Source: Salinivirgaceae bacterium
GTDB taxonomy: Bacteria > Bacteroidota > Bacteroidia > Bacteroidales > SZUA-534
NCBI GenBank assembly: GCA_017474765.1
Contig: JAFVGW010000044.1
Location: 23,676 to 87,675, forward strand
Length of the DNA: 64,000 bases
Reading direction: 5' to 3'
Below are positions 53,601-62,098 of this stretch, one piece after another; the first letter of the stretch is position 1, and the number at the start of each line of letters is the position of its first letter. Below the pieces are notes generated by a model that did no database searches, was not told the origin of the DNA, and worked only from the letters and a program-made list of their open reading frames with translations. The translations under genes were made by a program, and so were the position numbers.

Positions 53601-53639
53601 CAAAAAAAATATAGGGTAAGCCCGAAAGCCTACCCTATA
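53601..53639 (-). terminator. Intrinsic terminator of the small-gene operon
   Basis: Minus strand TATAGGGTA/TACCCTATA stem with inner GGC/GCC-type pairing around GAAA and eight T's. Ends the long minus-strand operon that begins beyond 64 kb or at an unseen promoter. The 53497-53600 stretch between it and the next promoter shows nothing coding. Confidence 0.88.
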
Positions 53640-53662
53640 CCACACAACAAATTAAAATAACA

Positions 53663-54007
53663 CTATATCGGCCTACACTCGCCGTCGTAGTCGAGGCGGT
53701 CAGGCTGTTTTTCGTCTTTGTAGAAGAAATGCTCCACACCGTCAGCGTCGGTTATTACAAAGCCGTCGGCGGCAACCGTCGGGCGAATGGCGATTGGAAG
53801 CCGCAGGGCGATTGTGTCCTCGGCAAAGAATGATTGTTCCGTTTCCAAAATAGCGTCCATCGCGGCACGGTGGCACGCTTGCCAATAGGCGTGTTTCAAC
53901 TCCTCGTTGTCGCTTGTTGTATAGTCGGCACTCACCTCATCGGCTATTCTTTTTGCTCTTTGCAGAGCGTGTTCAGGCACTTGTTTGCCTTTTGTTTTTC
54001 TGCTCAT
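53663..54007 (-). CDS. Small phage protein, last gene of its operon
   Basis: 114 aa from MSRKTKGKQVPEHALQRAKR. A helical N-terminal half ends HAYWQACHRAAMDAILE; C-terminal half RPTVAADGFVITDADGVEHFFY. The frame is open to 54082 upstream, but that overlaps the preceding gene. Unknown function. Confidence 0.6.
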   Translation of the reverse strand: MSRKTKGKQVPEHALQRAKRIADEVSADYTTSDNEELKHAYWQACHRAAMDAILETEQSFFAEDTIALRLPIAIRPTVAADGFVITDADGVEHFFYKDEKQPDRLDYDGECRPI

Positions 54008-54033
54008 AGTTTTACGGTTTTTATGGTTCAACA

Positions 54034-54219
54034 TTATTGCTTCATTTTGTGGCCGATATGGTATTTTTGGCAGTCGGCGCATAGATACACATTGTAAACG
54101 CTACTCATTCCGTATATACTACGCATAAACTCCATCGCATCGGCCTCGCTATCAAAAGCCCTTTTAGGCATAAGCCTACGGCCTTTCTTTGTCCAGTGAT
54201 TGTGTAAGCCTTTTAACAT
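54034..54219 (-). CDS. Small phage protein with CxxC zinc-knuckle-like end
   Basis: 61 aa; RAFDSEADAMEFMRSIYG, then VYLCADCQKYHIGHK with two Cys and two His. Starts by TAATG overlap with the previous stop. Confidence 0.6.
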   Translation of the reverse strand: MLKGLHNHWTKKGRRLMPKRAFDSEADAMEFMRSIYGMSSVYNVYLCADCQKYHIGHKMKQ

Positions 54220-54452
54220 TATTCATAACTTAACTCTTTGATTTTGTTGTTAATCTTTTCCCATACGATACTCAAATTTGAGTGGAACGTTAGTTCTCGC
54301 AGAAAATCAAGCATTTGCTTGTCTTTCCATTTGGCCATCTTCATTGCGCCGTATTTCACATTCGGGCAACCGTGAATCCACATTTGGCAACAATCTTCGG
54401 ATTGCAGTTGAATAGCCTTTAACTCGTTTTCTAATTTGATATTCTTTTCCAT
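54219..54452 (-). CDS. Small phage protein with WKDxQ motif
   Basis: 77 aa. Two Cys (EDCCQMWIHGC) and KMAKWKDKQMLDFL, a motif repeated in three neighbours. Unknown function. Confidence 0.6.
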   Translation of the reverse strand: MEKNIKLENELKAIQLQSEDCCQMWIHGCPNVKYGAMKMAKWKDKQMLDFLRELTFHSNLSIVWEKINNKIKELSYE

Positions 54453-54757
54453 CGCCTGAAATTTTTAAAGCAGTGCATTGTTACTGATTCAAAGCCTTTA
54501 GTGGTGAAAATGAAATTATCGGTGTCGTTATCCCACTGGGCGGCGCGGTATGTGCCGTAATCATCTTCGACAAGGTAGTAGCCGCTGTTGTCGGTCGGAC
54601 GCTCGGTGTGCCAGCCAGCCTGATTGGTTATTGGCTGGCTGTCTTTCCATTTAGCCAGCCGCGACATTGCGCTTTCAATAACGTTTCTATCAAGATATGG
54701 ATTGTCTTTCATAAGTTCGTCCATAATCTCTTGTATTATCATTTCATTGTTTGTCAT
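54431..54757 (-). CDS. Small phage protein with WKDxQ motif and beta domain
   Basis: 108 aa. N-terminal helix with MSRLAKWKDSQPIT, then a compact beta part (GYYLVEDDYGTYRAAQWDND). Starts by ATGA overlap. Confidence 0.62.
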   Translation of the reverse strand: MTNNEMIIQEIMDELMKDNPYLDRNVIESAMSRLAKWKDSQPITNQAGWHTERPTDNSGYYLVEDDYGTYRAAQWDNDTDNFIFTTKGFESVTMHCFKNFRRWKRISN

Positions 54758-55011
54758 AACTTTTTATTTTTCATTGTTTTACGCAAATCGTTATAATACT
54801 TAACGTGTTCGGCTGTTACCAGTCCCTGATTATGCAGGGCTTCAGGGGATTGCTGATAGTGTTCTTGATACTTGTCCATTTCGTAGGCGTATAGGTATTT
54901 AATAGCCTTTGTATGGGGCTGGTTAAGGCTGTGCCAGTGGTGGTTTTTAGCCCACTTTTTCAGTTTGCGCGGCAACTTTACGCGCAGCGGTTGGTGGTGT
55001 AGTTGTTTCAT
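54754..55011 (-). CDS. Small basic phage protein
   Basis: 85 aa, rich in His, Lys, Tyr and Gln (HQPLRVKLPRKLKKWAKNHH). ATGA overlaps with genes on both sides. Confidence 0.6.
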   Translation of the reverse strand: MKQLHHQPLRVKLPRKLKKWAKNHHWHSLNQPHTKAIKYLYAYEMDKYQEHYQQSPEALHNQGLVTAEHVKYYNDLRKTMKNKKL

Positions 55012-55295
55012 AACTTACTCTCCTTTCTATTAGGCATTTCCTCGTCTTTGAACGCACGCTCGCACATATCGAGAGCCTGACGGACAATTTTGATTGATTC
55101 CAAATTGTTGAAAATAAACTCCACTTGCGGCTCGTAGGCTGCAACCGTCGGCTTGTCGCCAACATTCACCTGCTCCTTGAACTCGGCAAACTGAATTGCA
55201 GCGGTTTTGCTTTCCTTGTTATAGCCAACGCCAACCTGAATTGAACCGCCGAAGCGCACTTGCGCCTGACCTATCACATAACTTGTCTTTTTCAT
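55008..55295 (-). CDS. Small phage protein
   Basis: 95 aa; beta-rich start (YVIGQAQVRFGGSIQVGVGY), helical end (SIKIVRQALDMCERAFKDEE). Translationally coupled both sides. Unknown function. Confidence 0.62.
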   Translation of the reverse strand: MKKTSYVIGQAQVRFGGSIQVGVGYNKESKTAAIQFAEFKEQVNVGDKPTVAAYEPQVEFIFNNLESIKIVRQALDMCERAFKDEEMPNRKESKL

Positions 55296-55744
55296 AACTC
55301 ACGCACCTTTCTTTTATATTCCTGATATTGTTTTTCATAGTCCGAATCTTCGCCTTTCAAAAAGGCTCTCAATCTATCCACCTGCACGTTTGTTGGTATA
55401 GCGTAAGAATTGTTTTCCGCCAGCCACTCACAAGCCTCGTCAATCAGTTTTTGTTTCTGAATGTTGCATTGGTTGAAATAGTACATTCCCGATTCGTTAG
55501 CCTTTTGCAGTTTTGCGTCAAGTGCTTTAATTATTTCTCGTAGCCCTTCTTCTATATCCTTGTGTTGTTCGTCTTTCCATTGTGCCATAACTGATGCGCC
55601 ATACTTGACAGCGGTCTTAAAGTAACCTTTTTTACTGCAAGTGTTAACAGCCCTTGACACCTCGTCTGTTTCATTCAGGCTTAACGGCAGTTTTGCGTTT
55701 TCGGCTATCTCCCTTGCTTTCTGTTCGTTAGATATTTTTCCCAT
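55292..55744 (-). CDS. Phage coiled-coil protein with WKDxQ motif
   Basis: 150 aa, helical throughout. SVMAQWKDEQHKDIEEGLRE near the middle and a Lys/Glu-rich C-terminus (GEDSDYEKQYQEYKRKV). Family typical of Bacteroidales phage early regions. Confidence 0.65.
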   Translation of the reverse strand: MGKISNEQKAREIAENAKLPLSLNETDEVSRAVNTCSKKGYFKTAVKYGASVMAQWKDEQHKDIEEGLREIIKALDAKLQKANESGMYYFNQCNIQKQKLIDEACEWLAENNSYAIPTNVQVDRLRAFLKGEDSDYEKQYQEYKRKVREL

Positions 55745-55745
55745 T

Positions 55746-56054
55746 TTATTGCGATTTTTCTTTGAGTCTTAAAATTAAGTCATCCGCCATATCCACCGCA
55801 GTATCTATATCGTCTGAATTTAGTTGATGCATAGTGGAAATCATAGCGCACAAAATATCCTTTGCTGCCTCTACTCGAAAGGATTTCCAATCAAAGGAAT
55901 CTGATTGTTCGGTTTCCTGCGGAATGTTGAAGTCAAGGTCTTCAGGTTTATAGAAATACTTTAAGTCCGTATGATATGCTATAGCGCAGTCACCACTCCA
56001 AGCGCTGACTTCAACATCAATAATCTTTCCGTCTGATTTTCTAATTGCTTTCAT
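55746..56054 (-). CDS. Small phage protein
   Basis: 102 aa from MKAIRKSDGKIIDVEVSAW (an upstream extension has no support). N-terminal beta part similar to other phage proteins that begin KAIRK; C-terminal DWKSFRVEAAKDILCAMIST helix. Acidic. Confidence 0.62.
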   Translation of the reverse strand: MKAIRKSDGKIIDVEVSAWSGDCAIAYHTDLKYFYKPEDLDFNIPQETEQSDSFDWKSFRVEAAKDILCAMISTMHQLNSDDIDTAVDMADDLILRLKEKSQ

Positions 56055-56079
56055 TGTTCTATTCTCCTTTCGATGATTT

Positions 56080-56226
56080 TTAATTTTTGTGTGGAAATAG
56101 ACATTTAATGCCACGACATATCGTGCCGTGCCATACGAACGTATAATAAGGACATTCGTAACAATTCCATTTATTGCTTTTGCAAACGCGTATTTTCTTT
56201 ATTGCCAATATCAATTTCCGTATCAT
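56080..56226 (-). CDS. Small Cys-rich protein
   Basis: 48 aa: basic N-terminus MIRKLILAIKKIRVCKSNK, then NCYECPYYTF and TICRGIKC. Four to five Cys could bind zinc. Fits exactly between neighbours (2-bp gap to the upstream stop). Confidence 0.55.
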   Translation of the reverse strand: MIRKLILAIKKIRVCKSNKWNCYECPYYTFVWHGTICRGIKCLFPHKN

Positions 56227-56228
56227 CA

Positions 56229-56519
56229 CTATTTGTTTTTAAAAAACTCACCTAATACTGGGTGCGGCAATATGCGCTCATTGATATAGAGCGTTGTAAA
56301 CGCGTCGCGGATTGGTTGCGACATTAAATGGCTGTTGTCGCAGAACTGCCGCCAAATGGTGTCGGTTTGTTTGATTACTGCCGCTATATCAGCGTATGAA
56401 ATGCTGGGTGTTTTTGTGCGCTCGGAAATAAAGTCAACGCACTCGTCCAAAGCAAGCGCCAGCCAGTATTTCTTATCTACGGTGGCAAGAATGTTGTTCA
56501 ATCGTTCTTCAAGAAACAT
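56229..56519 (-). CDS. Small phage helical protein
   Basis: 96 aa, all helical by composition; RLNNILATVDKKYWLALALD, then AFTTLYINERILPHPVLGEF. No family known to me. Confidence 0.6.
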   Translation of the reverse strand: MFLEERLNNILATVDKKYWLALALDECVDFISERTKTPSISYADIAAVIKQTDTIWRQFCDNSHLMSQPIRDAFTTLYINERILPHPVLGEFFKNK

Positions 56520-56530
56520 AATTGTAGGGT

Positions 56531-56626
56531 TTATTTGTTTTTATCATCAAGTTTTTCGACAATATACATTATGCCAAACGCTATCATCATTAGCGACATA
56601 AAAAGGAGTTCGAGTTCGTGGTCCAT
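56531..56626 (-). CDS. 31-aa single-pass membrane peptide
   Basis: MDHELELLFMSLMMIAFGIM then YIVEKLDDKNK. One hydrophobic helix with a charged tail, filling the gap between two coupled genes. Short enough to be doubtful, but placement supports it. Confidence 0.45.
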   Translation of the reverse strand: MDHELELLFMSLMMIAFGIMYIVEKLDDKNK

Positions 56627-56641
56627 AGTTCTATTCTCTTT

Positions 56642-56980
56642 TCATAACTTAAAAACTCCCATCAATCCTAATTTTTTGTATAAGTTGACAATATACTCGT
56701 TGTACTTGCCAGCCGTGCGCCACTCGACAATCGCTTGCTTGCGGTCGTGGTCGTCCATATCCATAAACTCCATAAGGCGGTCGTTCCAATCCTTGTATTG
56801 GCGCAGTTGCTCTTTCAGGGTGTTGTTTTCCAGCCGCAGTGTATCACATTTGCCAGCCTGTTCGTACGCTCTAACTGCCCAAATATCTATTCGCTTTTTC
56901 AGGCTCTCGATTTGCGAATTATACGACGCGGCCATCTTGCGGCGTATTTCGGCTTCGATTTGCTTCTTTGTAGGCTTCAT
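56642..56980 (-). CDS. Phage coiled-coil protein
   Basis: 112 aa. Strong heptads (QIEAEIRRKMAASYNSQIES, LRLENNTLKEQLRQYKDW) and C-terminal NEYIVNLYKKLGL. Possible scaffold or regulator; unknown. Confidence 0.6.
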   Translation of the reverse strand: MKPTKKQIEAEIRRKMAASYNSQIESLKKRIDIWAVRAYEQAGKCDTLRLENNTLKEQLRQYKDWNDRLMEFMDMDDHDRKQAIVEWRTAGKYNEYIVNLYKKLGLMGVFKL

Positions 56981-56983
56981 AAC

Positions 56984-57172
56984 TCAATCTTTTTTAGGTT
57001 CATAAAATCCGCACTCGCCGTGCAGGTTAAGTTCTTTGATTGGCTTCCACCATACAACGGTGCAGCGGTTGCCGATACATTTGGCGCAGTTGGCGCACTT
57101 GTGTTTTTTAGGTTTGATAGCCCTGAACAAAACCTTGCAAAAGGCTATCAGCAAGTAAAACAATACTTTCAT
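56984..57172 (-). CDS. Small zinc-ribbon-like membrane-associated protein
   Basis: 62 aa. Hydrophobic start MKVLFYLLIAFCKVLF, then CANCAKCIGNRCTVVWWKP and ECGFYEP. Three CxxC-like pairs. A truncated second copy of its 3' half lies at 57930-58024. Confidence 0.62.
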   Translation of the reverse strand: MKVLFYLLIAFCKVLFRAIKPKKHKCANCAKCIGNRCTVVWWKPIKELNLHGECGFYEPKKD

Positions 57173-57555
57173 AACTCAATATCCTTTTCAATTCCACAAT
57201 CGGTGAAGAATCGCTGCAACTCATCAACATAACCGATAAGTTGTTGCTGGTCGGGCAAACTCACCTCGCAGTTATGATAGCAGATTCGCCACAAGCCATC
57301 ATTAACCTCGTTGATTGTCAGGTCGAAATAATCGTCAAGCAGCCGAAAGATTGTTCGGCACTTTTGCTCCAACCCTATCTTTGTAAGTATTTCAGGCGTG
57401 ATGGGTATTTGCTCCAAATCTTCGGGGAAAACCCAAAAATCATAATAACCACAACGCACTACGGCTGTTCCATCAATACAGTTATAGTACATTAACTTTC
57501 CAATTCCATTCGGACTATCATAAAGCCCACATAAAACAAATTGCTGCGCTTTCAT
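57169..57555 (-). CDS. Phage protein (conserved early type)
   Basis: 128 aa. FPEDLEQIPITPEILTKIGL and LWRICYHNCEVSLPDQQQLI are features of a family frequent in Bacteroidales prophages, next to YopX as here. Coupled by ATGA on both sides. Function unknown. Confidence 0.68.
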   Translation of the reverse strand: MKAQQFVLCGLYDSPNGIGKLMYYNCIDGTAVVRCGYYDFWVFPEDLEQIPITPEILTKIGLEQKCRTIFRLLDDYFDLTINEVNDGLWRICYHNCEVSLPDQQQLIGYVDELQRFFTDCGIEKDIEL

Positions 57556-57923
57556 AACTCAAAAAGTTCAGGATTGTCGTAAATGTTGCCTATCACCTCA
57601 ATATCCATTATGTTACAAACACTTTGTGAGTGCCAAACTTGTTGGATTTTTGCAATAAGCTCCGCAGATTCTTCGTCCCAAAAAATCAGGTAATTTTCAG
57701 GAATGGCTACCTCGTCGGCTTTGGCGCAAACAATGTCGCCCTCATAAATCTCCCTGCCGTTTATGTCAATAATGTTTACATACTGACCTACGGTGTCTTG
57801 GTTGACGGAATACTGGCCTTTGTATGCCAAAATCTCAAATGGTGTAGTGTTCGTCAGTAAATCACCATACACCCATTGTCCAGTGTCGAGGCGTTTGCCC
57901 CTGAATTTAATTACTCTTTCCAT
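57552..57923 (-). CDS. YopX family phage protein
   Basis: 123 aa. RVIKFRGKRLDTGQWVYGDL, DTVGQYVNIIDINGREIYEG and DIVCAKADEV match the YopX fold (PF09643), common in phages and integrative elements; molecular role unknown. Confidence 0.85.
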   Translation of the reverse strand: MERVIKFRGKRLDTGQWVYGDLLTNTTPFEILAYKGQYSVNQDTVGQYVNIIDINGREIYEGDIVCAKADEVAIPENYLIFWDEESAELIAKIQQVWHSQSVCNIMDIEVIGNIYDNPELFEL

Positions 57924-57929
57924 AACTCA

Positions 57930-58024
57930 TTATTTTTTAGGTTCATAAAATCCGCACTCGCCGTGCAGGTTAAGTTCATTGATTGGCTTCCACCATACAA
58001 CCGTGCAGCGGTTTTGCCCTATTT
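57930..58024 (-). pseudogene. Truncated duplicate of the zinc-ribbon gene at 56984-57172
   Basis: Encodes IGQNRCTVVWWKPINELNLH...ECGFYEPKK and a stop in frame, with no start codon (TGA lies just upstream). It repeats about 90 bp of the 62-aa gene with a few changes and an added Gln codon. It is placed between the 632-aa and YopX genes, so a tandem duplication and deletion seems likely. Confidence 0.75.
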
Positions 58025-58036
58025 TTCATAAATCAA

Positions 58037-59935
58037 TCAATTAAAATACTTATCCTGAAAAGCCTTGCTGAATATCTTTCGGCGCAGAATGTAGAACGTT
58101 TCCTTAGACTTGTCGGTTATTGAGCGTTTCCATTTCAGCGAATCTTTGAATCCGTCGATTGCTAATTTGACTATTTGCTCGTAAGTGTATTCGGGCTTTG
58201 GCGTGCGCTGGCACTCCGTTTTCAGAATCCCGACCATCATCTTTATGAACTCGTCCTCGTAAAACTTTTCCTGCATATACAGCTTCCGCGCCATTTTCAG
58301 CACGCGCACAAACTCATAATACTGGCTGCGGTGCAGTCGTGAGTTGAGATAGTAGTCAATATCTTCCAGCCTGACATCATCGTAGTTGAGTATGCCGTAT
58401 CGCGGTGTCCGGCTAATATCAATCATTATTGATTCGCGGTTCGTCCGTTGTTTATAATAGTAATCCTGATAATCAGGCAAATATCTGATTATATGCCGTG
58501 GCCGGTGTTTATAGTAATCGTCGTTCTCGTCATAAGTCGGGTTATCCTCCAAGACGTAAACTCCCATTTGCGGATATGGCGGAATAGTCCACTTGCTTCT
58601 GTAATACTTTATAAAATCGAGATTTTCGTCAAACTCATAATCAACAAGAATGATACGCTTGCCAGCGGTCAGCTTGTCATTCAGGCTGGCAACCCAATCG
58701 CTGTATGAGGGGTGGCCGTCGCCCAACGCCCTATCCAACTCGTAGCGCAAAACAACGCCGCTCGAATTGTCAATATCCAAATCGTCCAGCAATTTGGCCT
58801 TTATGTTGTGAGGCGAGAGCGTGTCGCTGCGGTCTATCAATCCTTGCATCAGGAACAAAACCCTTGTGTATAGTTTCCGAAAAACGGCACTACGGCTTGA
58901 ATCCTTGTCTTTAAATCTTCTCCACTCGTCTTTTTCTTCTTCCTTCAATATTTCGGCCAGTTCGTTTCGGTTGGGGAACAATCTGTCCTGCAAGTTGATA
59001 TTGTCGCTTTCGAGTTTATAGAGATTCTCGCCGTTGCGGATAAGAAACACCGTCCGATGGTTTGGCTGGTTGAAAATGAAATTGAAAAAATGGTCGTTGG
59101 TGTATTGTTTGTCCGTGCGTCGGGGCTTCGCGGCCACAATACACCTTTCTTCAGGGAGCAACCGCTTGTAATTGCCGTCCTTTATCAACCACTCGTTGAA
59201 ATGACCCTCTTTTGTGTAGTCGAAATTATCATCTATCAGCGCAAATTCCTCGTCCATAAACATAACCGCCTGATGAAGCACCAGCGGCGAATCAATGGGC
59301 GCAGGTTCGCCCGATTGCAGCTGTATGACATCTTCTTTTATGCCAGCATAGAGTTCAATGGTTGTGATAACGTATTCATAACGAGCAACCTCTCTGCGCA
59401 TTGCGCAGATTTTATCATTAAAGCCCGATACAATTTTCTCTAATTGAGATTTTTGTATTTGGATTATGTGGTTGGCATATTTTTGCACTTGGTTAGCGAC
59501 CATTATAGCCTTTTCCGTTTCTTTTTTCAAGTACAGCAGCGTTTCTTTCGACCGTGTGTCAACCAGCGCGGCTGATTGTTCGGCCTCATTGCCAAAATCC
59601 TCAAACGATTCGCCTTTAAGCAGCCTTTCGGCACAATCCTTTATCCTTTCAATCGGCACAGCAATAGCTGTGTAGTATTCTTCAAGTGTTCTAAAGTCTA
59701 TACTCCCCTCGTCGTCGGATTTTTCCAGCGTGTTATAGTCAACGCTTTGATATTTGAATCCGAATTGCTTGCCGTCCTCATCACAAGCCACATCGTACAA
59801 GTATATGAGTTTCGGCCAGTCGCTGCTGTCATACATTGCATAATTGCCAACAGCAAAGGTCTTTTCGCCATTCGCGGCCGCTACGCCTTGATTGTAAATA
59901 TCAACCAAATCGTTTTTTCTGATAATATTGTTCAT
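58037..59935 (-). CDS. Large phage protein of unknown function
   Basis: 632 aa, the largest gene in the early operon. Residues 140-185 form a coiled coil (ETEKAIMVANQVQKYANHII). No P-loop seen. Later segments are Tyr/Asp-rich (DIDYYLNSRLHRSQYYEFVR). The C-terminus DSLKWKRSITDKSKETFYIL is helical. I cannot assign a family; size and place next to replication genes suggest an early nucleic-acid-related role. Confidence 0.6.
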   Translation of the reverse strand: MNNIIRKNDLVDIYNQGVAAANGEKTFAVGNYAMYDSSDWPKLIYLYDVACDEDGKQFGFKYQSVDYNTLEKSDDEGSIDFRTLEEYYTAIAVPIERIKDCAERLLKGESFEDFGNEAEQSAALVDTRSKETLLYLKKETEKAIMVANQVQKYANHIIQIQKSQLEKIVSGFNDKICAMRREVARYEYVITTIELYAGIKEDVIQLQSGEPAPIDSPLVLHQAVMFMDEEFALIDDNFDYTKEGHFNEWLIKDGNYKRLLPEERCIVAAKPRRTDKQYTNDHFFNFIFNQPNHRTVFLIRNGENLYKLESDNINLQDRLFPNRNELAEILKEEEKDEWRRFKDKDSSRSAVFRKLYTRVLFLMQGLIDRSDTLSPHNIKAKLLDDLDIDNSSGVVLRYELDRALGDGHPSYSDWVASLNDKLTAGKRIILVDYEFDENLDFIKYYRSKWTIPPYPQMGVYVLEDNPTYDENDDYYKHRPRHIIRYLPDYQDYYYKQRTNRESIMIDISRTPRYGILNYDDVRLEDIDYYLNSRLHRSQYYEFVRVLKMARKLYMQEKFYEDEFIKMMVGILKTECQRTPKPEYTYEQIVKLAIDGFKDSLKWKRSITDKSKETFYILRRKIFSKAFQDKYFN

Positions 59936-59938
59936 AAC

Positions 59939-60160
59939 TCAATCCTCGTTTTTGTAAGTGTTAAACGACCACGATACCCTACGGCTGACAAGAAACACCT
60001 CGCCGCACTCGCCGCACTCAAACTCAACATCGTCAAACTCTATATCCTCGTAGGCAAACATTTCAGGGTCGTACTTGTGTACGTGTCCGCAATGTGGGCA
60101 GATAATCTCATCGTCTATTGAATAGGTATCTATTTCTTTTCCGTTGATTATTGCTTTCAT
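59939..60160 (-). CDS. Small zinc-ribbon protein
   Basis: 73 aa. IICPHCGHVH and FECGECGEVFLVSRR form a classic four-Cys zinc ribbon. N-terminal KAIINGKEIDTYSID. Possibly a transcription regulator. Confidence 0.7.
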   Translation of the reverse strand: MKAIINGKEIDTYSIDDEIICPHCGHVHKYDPEMFAYEDIEFDDVEFECGECGEVFLVSRRVSWSFNTYKNED

Positions 60161-60495
60161 AACACATTATTTTTTATAGGCCATTCAACTAAAATTTGAT
60201 TCTGCAATTTTTCGAGCCGTTTTTTCAGTTGGCGACGGTGGCTCTTAATCACTTTCAGGGCGATTGAGTAGTTTATGTTGAAAACTCTTGCGCCGCCGTT
60301 TTTGAAGCATCCTTTTTCAAAATATGGTATCTCAATCGTTATCGAGCCGTAGCGTTTGTAATACTCATCAATAATGTCGGGAACGTGATTATCGCACTCC
60401 TGAATGAATTTTTGTAAATCGTTAATCAACTGGTCGCAAGTTTCAATTTGCGAATAAATATTGAAGATTGCTGCGGATTGTTCTTTTGTTATCAT
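60157..60495 (-). CDS. Phage coiled-coil protein
   Basis: 112 aa. N-terminal helices (AAIFNIYSQIETCDQLINDL), a short beta insert (SITIEIPYFEKGCFKNGGAR) and a basic helix (VIKSHRRQLKKRLEKLQNQI). Start preceded by the recurrent TTGAGAT leader. Confidence 0.62.
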   Translation of the reverse strand: MITKEQSAAIFNIYSQIETCDQLINDLQKFIQECDNHVPDIIDEYYKRYGSITIEIPYFEKGCFKNGGARVFNINYSIALKVIKSHRRQLKKRLEKLQNQILVEWPIKNNVL

Positions 60496-60520
60496 ATCTC
60501 AAAGTGTTTTAGTGTGTTAT

Positions 60521-60766
60521 TTACTTTTGTTTCAACTCAAACAATATGCACGCTGGCTGGTCAACGCGGCAGCGTGCGTAACCGCTTGCTGTGCGGGCAC
60601 TACGCCGGGCTGTGCAAATCTGCACGTTCCGGGCTGTGTCGTTGTTCCACACCTGACGGTTGGCGCATTGGCGGCAGGTGCGGTTTGCCATAATGTCGCG
60701 GATATTTTTGCTAACAAATTCTTCCATATTGAATAATGTTTTGGGTGGGTTAATCTCTTGTGCCAT
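60521..60766 (-). CDS. Small Cys-rich phage protein
   Basis: 81 aa. MANRTCRQCANRQVWNNDTA, then ICTARRSA and CRVDQPACILF. Five Cys; probable zinc binding. Overlaps the upstream gene by 17 bp. Confidence 0.55.
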   Translation of the reverse strand: MAQEINPPKTLFNMEEFVSKNIRDIMANRTCRQCANRQVWNNDTARNVQICTARRSARTASGYARCRVDQPACILFELKQK

Positions 60767-60989
60767 TGTCTTGATTTTTTGTTCTTAATTCAAACATTGC
60801 CGCTGTAAAATCAATTGCGCGGTTAATAATCACATCTTTGTCTTGTAATCCCAAAATAGGGCTTGCAAGTTGCGCGGCGACAAATTCTTTTGTCATTATC
60901 CAATGCTCGTATGCTAACGAACCCTCGTGTACCGAATAATGATAATTATCTCGGCCTATATGACCTTCAATGGTTTCCTTAACTGCCAT
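60750..60989 (-). CDS. Small phage protein
   Basis: 79 aa. GHIGRDNYHYSVHEGSLAYE, C-terminal INRAIDFTAAMFELRTKNQD. Of a type common near replication genes of Bacteroidales prophages. Leader TTGAGAT before the ATG. Confidence 0.6.
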   Translation of the reverse strand: MAVKETIEGHIGRDNYHYSVHEGSLAYEHWIMTKEFVAAQLASPILGLQDKDVIINRAIDFTAAMFELRTKNQDNGTRD

Positions 60990-61011
60990 ATCTCAAAATG
61001 TTTAAAGTGAA

Positions 61012-61329
61012 TTATTTATTTAGTTCAATTACCATATCGGTAAGCATTGTTTTCAGTTCTTTGTCGCTTTGCGCGTAACTCTTTAGAAAATCAATGGTTG
61101 TGTCATAGTCCAGTCCGTTGGTTATGGCAATTTTGTGGCCGTTGGTCTTGCAGATTGCCAAATACTTTCCGTTGTTGGTCATTATTGCCTCAATCACATC
61201 GGCGGCATCTTGTGTCAAACGCACCTCTACAACTTGGCCGTAGGGGTTGGTTCGCGTGATTGTCGGCTGTTGTTCAGCAGCCTGCCGTTGCTTGCGGCTC
61301 AATATCCAACGTGCAAATCGTTCTAACAT
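61012..61329 (-). CDS. Small phage protein
   Basis: 105 aa. Basic N-terminus MLERFARWILSRKQRQAAEQ, then a beta-type core (AICKTNGHKIAITNGLDYDT) and helical end. Thirteen bp after the DnaC-like gene; may act with it. Confidence 0.6.
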   Translation of the reverse strand: MLERFARWILSRKQRQAAEQQPTITRTNPYGQVVEVRLTQDAADVIEAIMTNNGKYLAICKTNGHKIAITNGLDYDTTIDFLKSYAQSDKELKTMLTDMVIELNK

Positions 61330-61341
61330 ATCGTTGTGTAT

Positions 61342-62085
61342 TTAGTGGGTTATGCGGCGGTCAGTGCCTTTGAGTTCAAAGTAGTTACACATACCCTGCA
61401 AACGGCTTACAACGCGGTCGCCGTAGCGTTCTTTTATGAATGGGTGCAACATCGGATAATTGCTGGTTATGACGGTTATTTGCCCCTGACGGTCGCCTCT
61501 CGCCTCGATTATCTGCCTGATAATATTTACTCGATTGCCCATAAACATCTGCTCAGCCGGTTCGCTTCCCAAATCGTTCAGGCAGAGAATGTCGGCCATC
61601 TTTGCGTTTGCAACCACATCTGCACCGTTCAGCACAAAATCGTTACATAACTCATCGGCGCGTTTCTCGCTCCAGCATAGGGCGATTTTCCGTCCGTCAA
61701 ACTCATATTCCGTATGATAGTTGCCAGCAATGGCGGCAAGGAGTTGCAGAAGCACCGATTTTCCGCTGCCGCAGTTGCCAGCAATGTAAAGGCCGCGCCC
61801 TAAGTTACCCTGAATGACGTTACAGTTTTTTGGGTCGATGGCCTCAAACTGGTGGCCGATGAGCCAGCGGACGGCGTTTTCATAGACAAAACGGTTGTCA
61901 TCGTCAATGACGAAGCGTGCGCCGTAGAGTTGTCTGCCTAACTCGCGCATAATCGTAAGCAGGTCATACTCGCTGCAATCGTAATTAAAACGCTGTATGG
62001 TCGCCAGCCGTCGGTTACGGAGAATGTTCTGCACGGTTTGTTGCAGGGCTTTCTCTTTCTCGTCTTTTGTTTTTTCTTGTGTCAT
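61342..62085 (-). CDS. DnaC-like helicase loader ATPase
   Basis: 247 aa AAA+ protein. Walker A GNCGSGKS (103-110), Walker B ILCLNDLG (166-172), sensor 1 in ITVITSNYP (Asn about 209), arginine finger near RVVSRLQG. Same architecture as DnaC/IstB loaders; it would load the host DnaB helicase on the element's origin with the O-like protein encoded at 63354. Confidence 0.85.
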   Translation of the reverse strand: MTQEKTKDEKEKALQQTVQNILRNRRLATIQRFNYDCSEYDLLTIMRELGRQLYGARFVIDDDNRFVYENAVRWLIGHQFEAIDPKNCNVIQGNLGRGLYIAGNCGSGKSVLLQLLAAIAGNYHTEYEFDGRKIALCWSEKRADELCNDFVLNGADVVANAKMADILCLNDLGSEPAEQMFMGNRVNIIRQIIEARGDRQGQITVITSNYPMLHPFIKERYGDRVVSRLQGMCNYFELKGTDRRITH

Positions 62086-62098
62086 AATTCGTTGTGTT

